The position numbers were made by a program, and so were the translations under genes. This document shows, piece by piece, positions 11,301-27,367 of a DNA stretch of 64,000 bases (positions within the stretch are counted from its first letter, which is position 1; every line of letters begins with the position of its first letter). The notes beneath the pieces were generated by a model. The model searched no databases. It was not told where the DNA came from and saw only the letters and a program-made list of their open reading frames with translations. The stretch comes from Streptomyces spectabilis (lineage in GTDB: Bacteria > Actinomycetota > Actinomycetes > Streptomycetales > Streptomycetaceae), in the NCBI RefSeq assembly GCF_008704795.1, contig NZ_CP023690.1, positions 3,296,501 through 3,360,500 of the forward strand, read 5' to 3'.

Positions 11301-12649
11301 GAGGACACCGCCGCGCGGCGCGGCCGCCCCGTCTCCGGCCAGGGGCGCTCCTCGGTGACCAGCTCGACCGTGCCCGAGGACCAGTCCACCGCCGAGGTCG
11401 GCTCGTCGACGTGGAGGGTCCTGGGCACGATGCCGTGGCGCATGGCCATGACCATCTTGATCACGCCCGCGACGCCCGCGGCGGCCTGCGTGTGGCCGAT
11501 GTTCGACTTCAACGAGCCGAGCAGCAGCGGCCGGTCGTCCGCGTCGGCCGTGCGCGCCCGCCCGTACGTGGCGAGCAGGGCCTGGGCCTCGATCGGGTCG
11601 CCCAGCTTCGTGCCGGTGCCGTGCGCCTCGACCACGTCGACCTCGGCGGGCGACAGGTCGGCGTCGGCGAGGGCCTGGCGGATGACGCGCTGCTGCGAGG
11701 GGCCGTTGGGCGCGGTCAGGCCGTTGGAGGCGCCGTCGGAGTTCACCGCGCTGCCCCGGACCAGGGCGAGCACGGGCAGGCCGCGCTCCCGGGCCACCGA
11801 CAGACGCGCGAGAACGAGGACGCCGACGCCCTCGGAGAAGCCGGTGCCGTCCGCGGCGGCCGCGAACGCCTTGCAGCGGCCGTCGGGCGCGAGGCCGCGC
11901 TGGCGCGAGAACTCCACGAACACGCTGGGGCCCGACATCACGGTGGCGCCGCCCGCGAGGGCGATGTCGCACTCACCGGCGCGCAGCGCCTGCTCCGCCA
12001 GGTGCATCGACACCAGCGACGACGAGCAGGCCGTGTCCAGGGTCACCGTCGGGCCAAGGAGGCCCAGCACGTAGGAGATCCGGCCCGAGGCGACGCTCGT
12101 GGTGCCGCCGGTGAGCACGAAGCCCTCCAGCTCCTCGGGCGTCTCCCCGGCGCGCGGCATGTACTCCTGCGGGATCACGCCGACGAACACGCCGCCCGAG
12201 CTGCCGCGCAGCGACGCCGGGTCGATGCGGGCGCTCTCCAGGGCCTCCCACGACGCTTCGAGCAGGACGCGCTGCTGCGGGTCCATCGCCTGCGCCTCGC
12301 GCGGGGAGATCCCGAAGAACTCGGCGTCGAACCCGGCCGCGTCGGCCAGGAAGCCGCCCTTGGTGAGGTACGTGGTGCCGGGCGTCTCCGGGTCGGGGTC
12401 GGCGAGCCGGTCGAGGTCCCAGCCGCGGTCGGCGGGGAACTCGGTGAGCGCGTCACCGCCGTCGCGGAGCAGTTCCCACAGCTCGTCGGGGGTGCGGGCG
12501 CCGCCCGGGAAGCGGCTGGCCATGCCGACGATCGCGATCGGCTCGCGGGCGGCCGCCCGCACGTCGTGCAGCTCCCGCCGCGCTCGCTGCAGGTCCGTCG
12601 TGACCCGCCGCAGATACTCTCGAAGCTTCTGCTCGGTGGAGTCGGACAT
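2318..12649 (-). CDS. Type I modular polyketide synthase, two modules, second module degenerate
   Basis: A 3,443-residue PKS. The start is ATG 12649 after an AGGGGG site; the open frame continues upstream but the N-terminal coiled-coil docking helix and KS begin here. Module A: KS (about 37-460, active Cys near 206), AT (GHSVGE near 653, HAFH near 755, malonyl-type), DH (HxxxGxxxxP near 949, [10 protein letters not shown] near 1119), KR (GGTGALG, IDD loop of B-type, catalytic Tyr near 1545), ACP (GFDSL near 1708). Module B: KS intact (Cys near 1944), but the AT is about 130 residues short with GHSxG changed to GTGVG, the DH Asp is Glu ([10 protein letters not shown]), and the KR Tyr is Phe ([10 protein letters not shown]). 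Its ACP keeps GFDSL. A C-terminal docking tail (FDFIDRELG) and no thioesterase mean the chain is passed on or released by another protein, possibly the adjacent aminotransferase-reductase. Confidence 0.95.
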   Translation of the reverse strand: MSDSTEQKLREYLRRVTTDLQRARRELHDVRAAAREPIAIVGMASRFPGGARTPDELWELLRDGGDALTEFPADRGWDLDRLADPDPETPGTTYLTKGGFLADAAGFDAEFFGISPREAQAMDPQQRVLLEASWEALESARIDPASLRGSSGGVFVGVIPQEYMPRAGETPEELEGFVLTGGTTSVASGRISYVLGLLGPTVTLDTACSSSLVSMHLAEQALRAGECDIALAGGATVMSGPSVFVEFSRQRGLAPDGRCKAFAAAADGTGFSEGVGVLVLARLSVARERGLPVLALVRGSAVNSDGASNGLTAPNGPSQQRVIRQALADADLSPAEVDVVEAHGTGTKLGDPIEAQALLATYGRARTADADDRPLLLGSLKSNIGHTQAAAGVAGVIKMVMAMRHGIVPRTLHVDEPTSAVDWSSGTVELVTEERPWPETGRPRRAAVSSFGISGTNAHIILEQAPVEEPVEESASGLLPVVPVVVSARSAGALRAQAERLAAVVGAGAAPLDVGLSSAGSRSVSFEHRAVVLAADSSELVAGVEALAAGESVAGVVSGVAGEGRTAFLFTGQGAQQAGMGRELYDTFPVFAAAFDEICAGFEGLLPGSLKEVVFGGGGLDETGWTQPALFAFEVALFRWVESLGVVPDCVTGHSVGELAAAHVAGVLSLEDACRVVAARGRLMQALPAGGAMVAVQAQEAEVLQLLEGHEAQAGIAAVNGPTSVVISGAEDVVTRIAEVLRERGRKTNRLAVSHAFHSPLMEPVLEEFRAVVEGVTFAEPVIPMAADAALVCSPGYWVEHIRGAVRFADHVVRLRERGVTRFLEIGPDGVLTAMGAQSVEASFFALQRREQPQVRAALAGLARLYAAGHTVEWTRLFTGTPAALVDLPTYPFQHQNYWMAGPASGDVVSAGQVAADHPMLDAVVRVAGADEVVFTGRLSARTHAWVAEHELGGRALVPGTALIDMAMAAGDEVGCAGVDEMVVTAPLRVPESGGVRVQLVADEPRDSGHRPFAIYSCPETGQEAGEEEWTCHATGVLAPEAPEPAFELTQWPPAGADAVATEGFYDRLAESGYVYGPLFRGLHSLWRRDGAAGTELFAEVALPDGADTARFGIHPALFDAAIHPRVVAAIADAGEDFTLQLPFVWNEIYLYATGARALRVRVVVDAETDGKTSCRVQLADEAGQPVAEVRSVEARPVSADQPAGRDETAGSLFGVDWTAVEVDPAEPAGRWALLGTPAAPVGEALAVERCPTLDDAAGADVLLSFPVGEPRGDVVTSVHDSAAATLDLVREWLTDERFLSGRLVVVTRGAVTTGRDGTAPDLAGAAVWGLLRSAQAEHPERIVLVDVDDDPASLTALPVVLAAGHDQVAVRAGAVSVPRLVPQAATDAATPELAPGGTVLITGGTGALGALFARHLITSYGVEHLVLTSRRGEEAPGAAELADELTRLGARVRIVACDASDREALRAVLDAVPADHPLTGVVHTAGVIDDGIITALTPERVSAVLRPKVDAAWHLHELTHDQPLTLFALFSSLAGTLGNAGQAGYTAANHVLDALAQRRRADGLPAVSLGWGLWATEGGMQAGAAEQLKRTGLRPIAPEGGAALFDRALALDSAVTLPARLDLRTLRSGSVPVPAMLRGLVGRTSRRVVRQGAGDQRALAGRLAALPEQDRHEHVTDLVRTEVAAVLQFGAGERISETAPFRDLGFDSLTAVELRNRLTAVTGLRLSPGVVFDYPTTSALAAYVLAELSGDLAAPAAAVAAAVPGSGGANEPIAIVGMACRFPGGARTPEDLWRLVADGVDAIGDMPDDRGWDIERLWDPDPDKPGTFYTREGGFIHDAAEFDAGFFGISPREALAMDPQQRLLLETSWEALESGGIDPQSLRGSDTGVYTGLTAQEYGAGAGAAEGGAEGYLLTGSTTSFGSGRISYVLGLEGPTMSIDTACSSVLVSLHLASNALRSGECGLALAGGATVMAQPIGFVEFSRQRTLAPDGRSKAFDESADGTGWSEGVGLFVLERLSDARRNGHTVFAVVRGSAVNSDGASNGMTAPNGPSQQRVIRQALANAGVAPADVDLIEAHGTGTQLGDPIEAEALMATYGRERPADRPAWLGSVKSNIGHAQHAAGAGGLIKAVMALRHGVLPKTLHIDKPTSAVDWSAGTVELLTEARPWPELDRPRRAAVSAFALSGTNAHVILEQAPDTSAGPPAEVSLPVVPWVLSAKSPLALRAQAERLLALLESGTGPEALDVGFSLAQRSAFDHRAVLVTGGGAEALAGLRAIADADAPAAGDGRTAFLFTGAADGPERALYETLPAYAKAYDEILAGLGEQGAKAAGFAAEVALFRLVKAWGVGVGCVAGTGVGEIAAAHVAGALSLADAGRLLTAGDPADVTYDEPRIPVVSLRTGRPLTAGEPLGLDGTEGSAAAGRWLAEHGVTRCAESGAQRVLDGSVALRAEGRPAVHTVLGGLGELFVAGASVDWAAVFAGTGAGRTALPTYPFERRRYWAAESGATGDGEGADAAGHALLGAAVAVAGRDETVFTSRLSLAARPWLADHVVAGVPVLPAAALVDLAIGAGDATGCPDLAELTVTEPLVLPAEAAVRVQVVTGAPDGAGRRTVGIYSRPAEGPGADGDGTAPDWTRHATGVLAPAAERADAEPAAWPPSGATAVDWAYEDLADAGHRYGEAFQGLTSVLRRGEELFAEVRLPEGAAQDVDGFGIHPALLEAAVQPLLIGGSGAGPDGSALLPLAWEGVSLHAAEATAVRVRLAPAGPDAFRLEAVDEAGLPVLEAASVRLAPAALTPRDGGAAPVSAAAARLFAPEWTPVAPVPDDEPESLLALLGDTTDDLAGDLAAIAPLRFGDPAEAAASFTPWDVLLVEPSRPDPAGGPVAAAHRAVARALEAAQSWLAQEDLPDNRLVVVTRGATAVDAQDGVRDPAGAAVWGLLRSAQAEHPDRIVLVDLDDDPASVDQLPLVAQAGEPQLAVRAGQLFAPRLVPAAVPDAAPPALVDGGTVLVTGADGELGALFARHLVTAYGVRHLVLATTRGPGSPAERLRDDLAALGATAAVAVCDLADREAVRALLADLPAEHPLTGVVHTENVLDDGVFTALTPERVAAVLRPKVDAARHLHELTADAPPALFALFSSVVAALGSPGQANFASANAYLDALAAHRRASGLPAVSLAWGRMVEGGQPGLRVIAADEACELFDDALATGLAVVAPAPLDLPALRRDAAQVPVVLRGLVPRGERRKAGADRAGDRFARMGRAEAETRLRDLVRAEAAAVLGHAAPDHLQWEVSFRDSGFDSLSAVQFRNRLGEQTGLSLPTTLVFDYASPGVLVDHLLERLALTDGVSKRSALAELDKLEAVLMAVPVDVAADGESGRTEIAARLDAILTRWNKAWTDARPDAVPGTGETDLAAAIETATENEVFDFIDRELGRASAQPNR

Positions 12650-12684
12650 CCCGGGCAGCCCCCTTTCGTTCGGAACGGGCGAGA

Positions 12685-18999
<6,315 letters not shown>

Positions 19000-19130
19000 C
19001 GTCTCGTCACTCCTCCGGCCGGGTACTGAAGCTCGGCCAGTCAACCTTGCGGGGGTGGTGTGCAGCCGGGTTCGAGAACACCGGACCGGGCGGCGAATTT
19101 GGCCCCCGGGACCAATGGGCGGGCGCGTTC

Positions 19131-21032
19131 TCAACTGGCGACATGGCAGAGCCTCGCCAGCTGACGGGCCCGGGCCGCCTCGACGCGCGGTTCGGCCGCC
19201 ACCGGTTCGAGGGTCAGCCGGGTGGCGTGCCGCTGGCCCGCGCCCCAGTCGGGGCGCCTGCGGAACAGCTCGGGGCGGGCCGCGGCGACCACGAGCACCG
19301 GCAGCGGCTGCGGCGCGTCGAGGAGGCCCTCGACGAACTCCAGGATCGCGTGGTCGGCCCGGTGCAGATCGTCGGCGAACACCACGAGGGGGCCGTGCCC
19401 GGCGAGCCGCGCCACGTGCGGCAGGCTCGCGGGCCCGACGGTGGAGAGCCGTACGGTCGCCGCGTTCTCCACCCGCCGCTCGAACGCCGCGAGCAGCGGT
19501 GACTTCCCGATGCCCGGGGCGCCGAGCACCAGCACGAGATGCGGCCGGGAGCGGCGGCGGACCCGCTCCAGGAGGCTGTTGAGGACGCCGAGTTCGGGCT
19601 CGCGGTCGAGGACCTCCGCCCGGCCGAAGGAGTCGCGGTAGCGCCCCTTGACCGCCCAGCGGGGCCGGGGACCGCCCTCGCGGCCGTACGCGATCGCCGA
19701 TCCGGTCAGTCTCCTGGTGCGGCCGCACACCACGATCTCCGTGTCCTCGGCGGCCTGGAGCAGGGACTCGCTGTCGACGAGCAGCGCGCCGTTGACGGGC
19801 AGCGGCTCCCGTACGGGGCCGCCGGGGCGCATCCGCATCTCGCCCGTCGCCACCGCGACGCGCAGGGCGGGCCGTTCGCCGTCCGGTACGTCGAAGCAGA
19901 TGCGCTGCCGCAGCGCCATGGCGGCCCGGACCGCGCGCTCGGCCGCCTGGTCGGAGCCCTCGTCGCGCGGCGGCGCGGACCTGAAGAGGGCGAGGGTGAC
20001 GGAGCCGGTCGACCCGGCGACCACGCCGCCGAGCCGCCCCACCTCCTCGTGCACGATCCGCGCGGTGCGCTCCAGGGCCCTGCCGACGTCGCCGACCCGG
20101 CTTCCGGTGGCGTAGTCGGCGCGGATCAGCACGGTGCTGACGCTGCTCCGGCCGATGGTGCGCTGCGCCGGGATGAGCTGGACCGGCCGGGCGGCAGGGT
20201 GCTCGCGCGGCTCGCTCTCCTGCCCGAGCCCCGCGATCACCACCGGGCGCGCGGGTGCGGCGGGCGCCGCGATGGCCGGGTCGTGCACCAGGATCGCGTG
20301 CTGCAACAGGCGCAGCTCCCGGCCGGGTTCGAGCCCGAACTGCTCGGCGAGCCGCACCCGCACCCGCCGGTAGGCGGCGAGGGCGTCGGCCTGCCGGCCG
20401 CCGCGGTACAGCGCGAGCATGAGCTGGTGGCACGCCCGCTCCCGCAGCGGCTCGGCCTCGACCATGGCCTCCAGGTCGCTGAGGACGGCCTGGTGGCGGC
20501 CGTTCGCCAGCTCGGCCTCGTAGTAGTCCTCCATCACGTCGAGGCGCGCGTTCTCCAGGGCGGTGAGCTCCGCCCAGGAGTGCCCGGACTCGACGAGGTC
20601 GGCGAGGGCCCGCCCGCGCCACAGGGCGAGCGCCTCGCGCAGGGTGCGGGCCGCGGCGCCGGGCCGTGCGGCCGCGAGGTCCGCGCGCCCCGCCTGCGCG
20701 AGGCGGTGGAAGCGGAACATGTCGACCTGCTCGGGGTCGACTTGCAGCTGGTAGCCGTGCGCGCACGTCAGCAGGGCAGGCGGGCGGGCGTCGCCCCGCG
20801 CGTGCTCGGCGAACGTGACGCGCAGGCCGCGCACGGCGTTCTGCAGGACCTTGCGCGCCGTGACGGGCGTGTCGTCGGTGCCCCACAGCCCGTCGAGGAG
20901 CTTGCTGGTCGCCACCTCCCGGTTGGCGTTGAGCAGCAGCAGGCCGAGCGTCGCCCGCCGGCGGTCGCCGCCGAGCGCGATCGGCTTCTCGTTGTCCATC
21001 AATTGCAACGGGCCAAGAACCAAGAACTGCAA
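19131..21032 (-). CDS. SARP-family activator with cyclase-homology and ATPase domains
   Basis: Likely pathway-specific transcriptional activator of the PKS cluster. Residues 1-95 are an OmpR-like winged helix and about 100-245 the bacterial transcriptional activation (BTAD) repeats typical of SARPs. Residues about 300-430 resemble a class III nucleotidyl cyclase domain, and from about 490 there is a P-loop (GAPGIGKS near 503) with a Walker B (LVVFADD near 550). This order is known from SARP-LAL regulators such as PimR, but the protein stops at 633 residues, well short of the large LAL C-terminus, so the ATPase part is truncated. The start is TTG 21032, chosen because it gives the standard SARP N-terminus and is preceded by a GGGGGA site; an ATG about 30 nt later would cut into the first strand. 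It lies inside the operon, between the methoxymalonyl genes and the PKS genes. Confidence 0.93.
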   Translation of the reverse strand: MQFLVLGPLQLMDNEKPIALGGDRRRATLGLLLLNANREVATSKLLDGLWGTDDTPVTARKVLQNAVRGLRVTFAEHARGDARPPALLTCAHGYQLQVDPEQVDMFRFHRLAQAGRADLAAARPGAAARTLREALALWRGRALADLVESGHSWAELTALENARLDVMEDYYEAELANGRHQAVLSDLEAMVEAEPLRERACHQLMLALYRGGRQADALAAYRRVRVRLAEQFGLEPGRELRLLQHAILVHDPAIAAPAAPARPVVIAGLGQESEPREHPAARPVQLIPAQRTIGRSSVSTVLIRADYATGSRVGDVGRALERTARIVHEEVGRLGGVVAGSTGSVTLALFRSAPPRDEGSDQAAERAVRAAMALRQRICFDVPDGERPALRVAVATGEMRMRPGGPVREPLPVNGALLVDSESLLQAAEDTEIVVCGRTRRLTGSAIAYGREGGPRPRWAVKGRYRDSFGRAEVLDREPELGVLNSLLERVRRRSRPHLVLVLGAPGIGKSPLLAAFERRVENAATVRLSTVGPASLPHVARLAGHGPLVVFADDLHRADHAILEFVEGLLDAPQPLPVLVVAAARPELFRRRPDWGAGQRHATRLTLEPVAAEPRVEAARARQLARLCHVAS

Positions 21033-21085
21033 GACGTCCCCCGTAGATCGTGCTTGTTCACGTCAGCCGTGCGTGCTGTCCCCGC

Positions 21086-22177
21086 CTACCGCCACTCCGC
21101 CTCGCGCCCGCCGACGAGCGGGGCGGGGGCGAGGACGCGCAGGGTCGTCGGCGGGTCCTGGCGGACCGGCTCCAGATGCAGGCACTCGGTTCCCTCGGGC
21201 GGAGCGAACGGGGCCAGGCAGTCGCACGCGGCGGCGGTGAACCCCGCGAACCGGTACGCGACCTCCATCATCCGGTTGCGTTCGGTACGCCTGAAGTCGG
21301 CGACGAGGTGCACCCCGGCGCGCGCGGCGGCGTCGGTGAGCCAGCGCAGCAGCACCGCGCCCGCGCCGAAGGAGACGACCCGGCACGAGGTGGCGAGCAG
21401 CTTGATGCGCCAGGCGCCCGGCGTCTTCTCGATCAGCATGACCCCGACGGCGCCGTGCGGTCCGAAGCGGTCGGCCATGGAGACCACGAGCACCTCGTGG
21501 TCCTCGTCGGTGAGCAGGGAGCGCAGCGCGGCGTCCGAGTAGTGCACGCCGGTCGCGTTCATCTGGCTGGTCCGCAGGGTCAGTTCCTCGACCCGGGTGA
21601 TCTCCTCGTCCCTGGCCTTGCCGATGCGCATCACCAGGTCGAGCGAGCGCAGGAACTCCTCGTCGGCGCCCTGGTACTCCTCGCGCTGGAGGTCCCGCTG
21701 GAACCCGGCCTGGTACATCTCGCGGCGTCTGCGCGCGTCGACGGTGACCACCGGCGGGCTGAACTCGGGCAGACCGAGCAGCTGGCCCGCCTGCTCGGCC
21801 GGGTAGCACCGCACCTCGGGCAGGTGGTAGGCGACCTCGGCGCGCTCGGTGGGCAGGTCGTCGATGAACGCGATCGTCTTCAGCGAGAAGTTGAGGCGCT
21901 CGGCGATGCTGCGCACCGAATCCGACTTCGGGCCCCAGCCGATGTGCGGAAGGACGAAGTACTCGGCGAGGCCGAGCTCCTCCAGCTTCGCCCACGCCTC
22001 GTCGTGGTCGTTGCGGCTCGACACGGCCTGCAGTACGCCGCGGGCGTCGAGCTCCGTCACGACCTTGCGGAGGGTGTCGTCGACCTCCACGTGGCCGTCC
22101 TCGACGAGTGTGCCCTGCCACAGGGTGTTGTCGAGATCCCAGACCAGGCACTTCACGATCGGTTGTGCTTCTGACAT
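21086..22177 (-). CDS. fkbH: FkbH-like glyceryl transferase (methoxymalonyl-ACP pathway)
   Basis: HAD-superfamily enzyme of 363 residues. Family members take the glyceryl moiety from 1,3-bisphosphoglycerate, dephosphorylate it and load it onto the dedicated ACP, the first step to methoxymalonyl-ACP. The HAD nucleophile motif is WDLDNTLW near residue 15, and a second acidic motif (AFIDDLP) lies near 105. The C-terminal half resembles the acyltransferase-like part of FkbH proteins. ATG 22177 follows a GGGGGAG site 6 nt upstream. It sits immediately downstream of the acyl-CoA dehydrogenase and ACP genes, as in the FK520 and ansamitocin cassettes. Confidence 0.95.
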   Translation of the reverse strand: MSEAQPIVKCLVWDLDNTLWQGTLVEDGHVEVDDTLRKVVTELDARGVLQAVSSRNDHDEAWAKLEELGLAEYFVLPHIGWGPKSDSVRSIAERLNFSLKTIAFIDDLPTERAEVAYHLPEVRCYPAEQAGQLLGLPEFSPPVVTVDARRRREMYQAGFQRDLQREEYQGADEEFLRSLDLVMRIGKARDEEITRVEELTLRTSQMNATGVHYSDAALRSLLTDEDHEVLVVSMADRFGPHGAVGVMLIEKTPGAWRIKLLATSCRVVSFGAGAVLLRWLTDAAARAGVHLVADFRRTERNRMMEVAYRFAGFTAAACDCLAPFAPPEGTECLHLEPVRQDPPTTLRVLAPAPLVGGREAEWR

Positions 22178-22204
22178 GTTCGCTCCCCCGTTCCGTGGGA
22201 CCGC

Positions 22205-23305
22205 TCAGGCCGCCGCCGCGGCGGCGTGCTCGGCGAGTATCAGCTGGCAGATCTCGTTGCTGCCCTCGATGACTTCCATCAACTTGGCGTCCCGGAAGGC
22301 CCGTTCCACCACGTGGCCGCCCACCGCGCCCGCGGAGGCGAGCACCTGCACCGCGGCGGCCGCGCCGCGGGCCGCGTTCTGGGCCGCGACGTGCTTGGCG
22401 AGGACCGACGCGGGCACCTGCTCCGGCGAACCGCTGTCCCAGGCGGCGCTCGCCCGCTCGCAGGCGAGCGTCGCCGTCCGCTCGGCGGCGTAGAGCTCGG
22501 CCAGGTGCCGGGCGACGAGCTGGTGCTGGAGCAGGGGCTTGCCGAACTGCTCGCGCGTCGTGACGTGCCGGGCGACGGCCGTGAGGCAGGCGCGCAGGAT
22601 CCCGACGCAGCCCCAGGCCACCGAGAGCCGGCCGTAGGTGAGCGCGATGGTGGTCAGCATGACGACCGGCTGGCCCGCCACCGCGAGCAGATGACCGGCG
22701 GGCAGCCGTACGTCGTCGAGCTGGACGGTGGCGTGTCCCGCGGCGCGGCAGCCGAGGGGTTCGGGCACCCGGGTGACCTGGACGCCGGGCGCCGTCGTGG
22801 GCACCACGGCGACGGCGCCGCCGCCCTCGTGACGGCCGAACACCAGGATCAGATCGGCGTATCCGGCGACCGTGATCCACGTCTTGGTGCCGTTGACGAC
22901 GATGTCATCGCCGTCGCGGCGGATCTCGGTGCTCATCGCGGCGAGATCGCTGCCGGCGCCCGGCTCGCTGAACGCCACGGCGGCCAGGTCGCCGCCGGTG
23001 AGGCGGCCGATGTACTGAGCGCGCTGCGCCTTGTCGCCGAACCGCTGGAGCGTCCAGGCGGCCATGCCCTGCGAGGTCATCACGGACCGCAGCGAACTGC
23101 ACAGCGCCCCGGTGTGCGCGGTGAGTTCGGCGTTGTCCAGGCCGGACAGGCCGAGGCCGCCGAACTCCGGCTTCGCCTCCGCGCACAGCACGCCCTTGGC
23201 GGCGAGGCCGCGCAGCACGCCGAGGGGGATCTCGCCCGTCACGTCCCACTCGCCCGCGGCGTCGCCGACCGTCTCGGTCACCAGCGCCGTCAGCGTGTCA
23301 AGCAC
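22205..23305 (-). CDS. fkbI: Acyl-CoA dehydrogenase, methoxymalonyl-ACP pathway (FkbI-like)
   Basis: Flavoprotein of the acyl-CoA dehydrogenase family, 366 residues. In this pathway it oxidises a carrier-bound hydroxyacyl intermediate rather than a fatty acyl-CoA. Visible features are the FAD/substrate loop AFSEPGAGSD, the WITVAGYAD strand region, and the C-terminal IEGSNEICQ with the candidate catalytic Glu. The GTG start at 23305 overlaps the ACP stop codon by 8 nt, so translation is coupled to the ACP. The cassette context (ACP, FkbH, O-methyltransferase, hydroxyacyl dehydrogenase) decides the function. Confidence 0.94.
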   Translation of the reverse strand: MLDTLTALVTETVGDAAGEWDVTGEIPLGVLRGLAAKGVLCAEAKPEFGGLGLSGLDNAELTAHTGALCSSLRSVMTSQGMAAWTLQRFGDKAQRAQYIGRLTGGDLAAVAFSEPGAGSDLAAMSTEIRRDGDDIVVNGTKTWITVAGYADLILVFGRHEGGGAVAVVPTTAPGVQVTRVPEPLGCRAAGHATVQLDDVRLPAGHLLAVAGQPVVMLTTIALTYGRLSVAWGCVGILRACLTAVARHVTTREQFGKPLLQHQLVARHLAELYAAERTATLACERASAAWDSGSPEQVPASVLAKHVAAQNAARGAAAAVQVLASAGAVGGHVVERAFRDAKLMEVIEGSNEICQLILAEHAAAAAA

Positions 23306-23573
23306 CGGTGCCCCCGACGCGCAGCCGGGTCACGAGCGCGCTCATGGTGCGCAGGGTGCGGAAGTTGTCCAGGGCGAGGTCCGGGCCCTCCACCTCGACG
23401 TCGAAGGTGCTCTCCACGAACACCACGAGCTCCATCGCGAAGAGCGAGGAGACCGCTCCCGAGGCGAACAGGTCCACCTCCGGCTCCCAGGTCATCTTGG
23501 TCTTGGCCTCAAGGAACGCGCCGATCTGCTGCTCGATGGCGGCGACGGGCAGTTCCGTTGTCGAGTCCGTCAT
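23298..23573 (-). CDS. fkbJ: Dedicated acyl carrier protein (FkbJ-like)
   Basis: Free-standing 91-residue ACP that carries the glyceryl, hydroxymalonyl and methoxymalonyl intermediates. The phosphopantetheine serine lies in VSSLFAMELV, in place of the usual DSL; the FAMELV continuation is typical of methoxymalonyl ACPs. The start is ATG 23573 with an AGGGA site. It overlaps the downstream acyl-CoA dehydrogenase, and 14 nt separate it from the O-methyltransferase stop. Confidence 0.92.
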   Translation of the reverse strand: MTDSTTELPVAAIEQQIGAFLEAKTKMTWEPEVDLFASGAVSSLFAMELVVFVESTFDVEVEGPDLALDNFRTLRTMSALVTRLRVGGTGA

Positions 23574-23587
23574 GGGAAGTCCCTTTC

Positions 23588-24259
23588 TCACTGCGCCTTG
23601 TTCTTGCGTGCCAATGTGATGCCGTCCGCCATCGGGAGCAGCGAGAGCTCCACCCGGCTGTCGACGTGGAGTGCGGCGTTGAGCGCGCGGATGGCCTCGG
23701 TGTCGGCGTCGTGCGCCTCGGGGTCCGCGACCCGGCCGAAGTAGAGGGTGTTGTCGAGCACGACGAGGCCGCCGGGCCGCAGCTGCGTCAGCGCCTCTTC
23801 GTAGTAGCGGGCGTAGCCGGTCTTGTCGGCGTCGACGAAGACCAGGTCGAAGGTCTCGGGGCCGTGCTCGGCGAGCAGCGCCGCCATGGTCTCGGCGCCG
23901 TCGCCGAGCCGCAGCTCGATCCGGTCGCCGACCCCGGCGCGCTCCCAGTACCGCCGTGCGATCTTCGTCCAGCGCTCGCTGATGTCGCAGGTGACGATCC
24001 GCCCGCCGGGCGGCAGCGCCCGCGCCATGCACAGCGTGCTGTAGCCGGTGAACGTGCCGATCTCCAGGACCCGGGAGGCACCGGTGAGACCGACGAGGAG
24101 GGCGAGCAGCTGCCCCTCCTCGGGCATGGTCACCATGGCGTTCAGGGACGGCATGAACGCCGTCTCGTTCACCAGGTCGCGCAGGATCTCGTCGTCGCGC
24201 AGCGACACCGAGCGCACATAGTCGAGGACACCCTCGTCGAGCTGTACCTGACCGGCCAT
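23588..24259 (-). CDS. fkbG: SAM-dependent O-methyltransferase, methoxymalonyl-ACP pathway (FkbG-like)
   Basis: Cation-dependent methyltransferase of the caffeoyl-CoA O-methyltransferase type, 223 residues. It is expected to methylate the 2-hydroxyl of hydroxymalonyl-ACP. Motif I is [11 protein letters not shown] near residue 65, and the metal and substrate motif FVDADKTGY lies near 140. The ATG at 24259 shares one base with the preceding TGA (TGATG), so it is coupled to the dehydrogenase gene upstream. The longer open frame upstream is the shadow of that gene. Confidence 0.94.
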   Translation of the reverse strand: MAGQVQLDEGVLDYVRSVSLRDDEILRDLVNETAFMPSLNAMVTMPEEGQLLALLVGLTGASRVLEIGTFTGYSTLCMARALPPGGRIVTCDISERWTKIARRYWERAGVGDRIELRLGDGAETMAALLAEHGPETFDLVFVDADKTGYARYYEEALTQLRPGGLVVLDNTLYFGRVADPEAHDADTEAIRALNAALHVDSRVELSLLPMADGITLARKNKAQ

Positions 24260-25119
24260 CAGCGGACCTCGTACTCGTAGAAGCCACGCCCGGTCTTGCG
24301 GCCGTGGTTGCCTTCGGCGACCTTGCGCAGGAGCAGCTCGCTGGGGCGGCAGCCCTCGTCCCCGGTGCGCTCGTGCAGCACCCACAGGGAGTCGACGAGG
24401 TTGTCGATGCCGATCAGGTCGGCGGTCCGCAGCGGGCCCGTCGGGTGTCCGAGGCAGCCCTCCATCAGGGCGTCGACGTCCTCGGCGGTGGCCCGGCCCT
24501 CCTCGACGACGTTCGCCGCGTCGTTGATCATGCGGTGCAGCACCCGGCTGGTGACGAAGCCGGGGCCGTCGCCGACGACGATGCCCTTGCGGCCCAGGAC
24601 GGCGAGCAGCTCCTGGACGGCCGTCATCGTCCGCTCCGACGTACGCGGCCCGCGGACGACCTCCAGCGTGCCGATCAGGTACGGCGGGTTCATGAAGTGG
24701 ATGCCGGCGAGCTCCTCGGGGGCGGGGACCTGCCCTGCCAGCTCGTCGACCGGGATGGACGAGGTGTTGGTGACCCGCAGCGTGCCGGGGGCCACCGCGG
24801 CGGCGATCTCCCGGTGCACCTTGGTCTTCAGCTCGGCGACCTCGGTGATGGCCTCGATCACCCAGGTCGCGTCCGCCGCGGCGGCCACGGATTCGGCGAA
24901 CTGGAGCTCGCCGGTGGGGCCGCTCCTCGGCAGGGCGCCCATCATCTGGGCGAGCCGGAGCTCGTCGCGGATCCTGCGGCGGGCCGTGCCCAGGCGCGCC
25001 TGGTCCACGTCCACCAGCGTGACCGGCACGCCGCGGCCGATCGCGAGCGTCGCGATGCCGATGCCCATCACGCCCGCGCCGAAGACCGCGAGCCGCTGCT
25101 CTCCCCCGTTCCCGGTCAT
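24259..25119 (-). CDS. fkbK: 3-hydroxyacyl-CoA dehydrogenase-like enzyme, methoxymalonyl-ACP pathway (FkbK-like)
   Basis: NAD-dependent dehydrogenase of the 3-hydroxybutyryl-CoA dehydrogenase family, about 286 residues. With the acyl-CoA dehydrogenase it oxidises glyceryl-ACP toward hydroxymalonyl-ACP. The Rossmann motif [11 protein letters not shown] is at the N-terminus, [15 protein letters not shown] contains the family's catalytic His, and the C-terminal domain ends with [16 protein letters not shown] 25119 gives the normal family N-terminus, but its ribosome site is weak. An in-frame GTG at 25209 would add 30 Arg-rich residues and is less likely. This is the first gene of the long minus-strand operon, whose promoter should lie in the AT-richer stretch at about 25,200-25,500. 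Confidence 0.93.
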   Translation of the reverse strand: MTGNGGEQRLAVFGAGVMGIGIATLAIGRGVPVTLVDVDQARLGTARRRIRDELRLAQMMGALPRSGPTGELQFAESVAAAADATWVIEAITEVAELKTKVHREIAAAVAPGTLRVTNTSSIPVDELAGQVPAPEELAGIHFMNPPYLIGTLEVVRGPRTSERTMTAVQELLAVLGRKGIVVGDGPGFVTSRVLHRMINDAANVVEEGRATAEDVDALMEGCLGHPTGPLRTADLIGIDNLVDSLWVLHERTGDEGCRPSELLLRKVAEGNHGRKTGRGFYEYEVR

Positions 25120-25848
25120 CGGGCGATCACGCCCGTCCGTCCCCGAGCGGCCGGGGGCTTTCCCGGCCCCCGACCGGCGGCACACACGACAGACCCGCTC
25201 ATTGAGCACACCTCAGCTTTACGTCCGACAAGGATTTTCCGGAAGAAAATGTCCGAATTCAGAGAATCGCGCTTGATGCAGGCGAACAGGGAAATGGATC
25301 GTCAGGTCGGCAGGGCCGCACATTTCGCAGCGCCGACTATAGAGCACTCTGCCGCAAGGACTTTACGGCACTCGATCCAAAGCAATAACCAAGAAGTATT
25401 AAACAATCGAGTCGCACGGGTTAAGTCCCACGAAACTCGTGGGCATCGCCCTGCGCGCAGATTACCCCGTCGCGGCGACGCCGGAAGCACCACATGTACG
25501 GCTACCGACCGACCTGCGAAACGAGGAATGCATGGATGAACGCGGCCCCCTTGGTGTTCAGTGAACAACTCCGCGGTTGCGCTGTTGCAACGGCCCACAG
25601 TGTCTGACAGAACGCTCGGCGGCTCCACCCCGCAGCCCGCTCATCAAGCTGCACTTCCACTTGAGGAACCTCCCCCGAACCCCGTTCCACCTGGGCACAT
25701 GGAAGGCTCGGGGCAGGGCGGCCGTTGCGGCGGGGGCGGGCCGGGGCCCCGGGGCGGCGCGCGACCGCGCGACGTCCGGCCGTGTTGCGTAAAGCCAGAC
25801 GCCGCGCGGCGTCGTCGGGTTGCGCGTCAGCTGTCAGCGGGGCGCGCG
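25120..25848. other. Intergenic region with candidate promoter of the PKS operon
   Basis: No convincing coding sequence. A GC hairpin (arms 25152-25158 and 25166-25172) lies in the presumed 5' leader of the dehydrogenase gene and could act as an attenuator. From about 25,200 to 25,480 the sequence is markedly AT-richer than its surroundings and includes a near-palindrome around 25,231-25,247, the best place for promoter and regulator sites. The end near the LuxR-type gene (25,700-25,800) is very GC-rich with self-complementary runs and may hold its terminator. Confidence 0.5.
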
Positions 25849-26916
25849 TCAGACGTCCTCTTCGAGGTTCGCCTCCTTCACCAGATAGCCGAACTGGAAT
25901 CGGCTCGTCGCGCCGAACATCTGCATGACCTGACCAATGTGTTTACGGCAGGTGCGGACCGACACGCCAAGACGCCGGGCGATGGCTTCGTCCTTGGCCC
26001 CGGAGATCAGCATCTTGACGATCTCCTTTTTCATGTCGCCGCCGATGACATCGATTTCCGCGCGCCGGGTGTCGAACTCCTTCGCGGTGGCCCAGACGTG
26101 CTCGAAGCAGGAGTGCAGGAAGTCGATGAGCGAGCGCTCCTGCACGACGACGGCACCGCCGTCCTCACCGCTCGCCGGTATGTAGGCGGCCGTGCGGTCG
26201 AAGATGACGATCTTCCCGAAGAGCGCACCCGCCGTGCGGATCTCGGCGCCGGATTCGATCAGCTTTCCCGCGTGCTCGCGGGTGGGCGTGTCGAACCGGG
26301 CGGCGTGCTGGTAAAGGACTCGCAGACGCACCCCCCGCTGGAGCATCTGGAAGTCCTGGGTCTGTGCCTCGACCAGATCGTCGGCGGGCCATCCGCTGCC
26401 CGGCTGCATGCAGACGACTTCCTGGGAACTGTTCGCCGCCGCCTCCGACAGCAGCAATCTGACCGTCTCTGGCACTTTCACAATGTCGAACGAGTTTGTA
26501 TATTGGCTGCCGAACTTGCTCGACCGGAAGAGGAGCGAGAGTCGCGCCAGATCGTTTCTGAGCTGGCCCACCGCCAGCTTGCGTTCGAGCAGATCGAGTT
26601 CGCCCTGGTTCAGGAGCTGCGAAGAGGCGATGCCCGGATCCGTCGGAATGAACCAGGCGTCCCGGTCCCGGGACGGCTGGACGAGCTGGAGCTCCAGGAG
26701 CTTGGCGACGATCTCCTCACTTTGGGCAGGATGGAAGCCCAGCTCGTGTGCGATGTCGTCGACGGCGAAGCCGTCCCTGTCTAAACTCCATTCATAAACT
26801 TCAAAAACCCCAGCGACCGGCTTGGGAAACAAAGGCGCTCCAAGTTCACTAAGTATCCCCTCCAATTCCCCCAGGAGGGGATGGTCTGCCTGAGCGGTGT
26901 TCGATGTTTCTACCAA
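25849..26916 (-). CDS. LuxR-type helix-turn-helix transcriptional regulator with TTA codon
   Basis: Regulator of 355 residues. The N-terminal about 15-75 region resembles a TrmB/winged-helix fold, the middle resembles the phospholipase-D-like region seen in TrmB relatives, and the C-terminus (about 290-345) is a LuxR HTH (DEAIARRLGVSVRTCRKHI). It lacks the P-loop of LAL proteins. A TTA leucine codon lies at 26782-26784 and is in frame, so full translation should need the bldA tRNA. Base composition is lower in GC than the PKS genes. The only available start is TTG 26916, with an in-frame stop five codons upstream, and its ribosome site is poor; the true start could be internal. Its place beside the PKS operon suggests a cluster-situated activator. 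Confidence 0.85.
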   Translation of the reverse strand: MVETSNTAQADHPLLGELEGILSELGAPLFPKPVAGVFEVYEWSLDRDGFAVDDIAHELGFHPAQSEEIVAKLLELQLVQPSRDRDAWFIPTDPGIASSQLLNQGELDLLERKLAVGQLRNDLARLSLLFRSSKFGSQYTNSFDIVKVPETVRLLLSEAAANSSQEVVCMQPGSGWPADDLVEAQTQDFQMLQRGVRLRVLYQHAARFDTPTREHAGKLIESGAEIRTAGALFGKIVIFDRTAAYIPASGEDGGAVVVQERSLIDFLHSCFEHVWATAKEFDTRRAEIDVIGGDMKKEIVKMLISGAKDEAIARRLGVSVRTCRKHIGQVMQMFGATSRFQFGYLVKEANLEEDV

Positions 26917-27367
26917 TGCGCCAATGTATAGGACTCACCCCCGATGAGCCAGGTGCCATGAGTCGGAGTTGCCGACGTAAGTCTGGTTTATTCACTTCTC
27001 TGTACCGATGGGTGACATGCGAAAAGAAGAATCGTTTCCGCAGCGCTCTTCGCGCCTTCGCCCCGGCAACCAAAGCGGCAGAGAGGGCGCGGCCAAGAAC
27101 GCCGAACGCCTGATTCCGCTATTTCACCCACCCCGCACTGACCTGCGGGAAGGCGATGAATTCGATGATCACGCGGGGCCAGGCCCGGACAGCGGGCGCT
27201 CCCGCCCGCACGACGGACGACCGCACCGGGCCCTGACAGGGCACGGCTATCCGGACCTATGAATTCCGGGGGCGATATTTATCGGCGGTCCAGAATCTGG
27301 ACAGCGCATACCCCTGTTCCGTCTCATGAGCGCACTCGCGGTACGGGCCACGGACGGCTTGCGCCCC
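26917..27367. other. Intergenic region, no gene seen
   Basis: About 450 bp between the LuxR-type regulator and the flavin reductase. Short open frames occur on both strands but none has a ribosome site or recognisable product. It should contain the promoter of the LuxR-type gene in its left part, around 26,920-27,060, which is AT-richer than the rest. Confidence 0.4.

Noticed and set aside
19000..20886. N-terminal extension of the first PKS through the SARP region
   Set aside because: The extension is Arg/Ala-rich shadow of the SARP gene. The PKS docking helix with a strong ribosome site begins at 18999.
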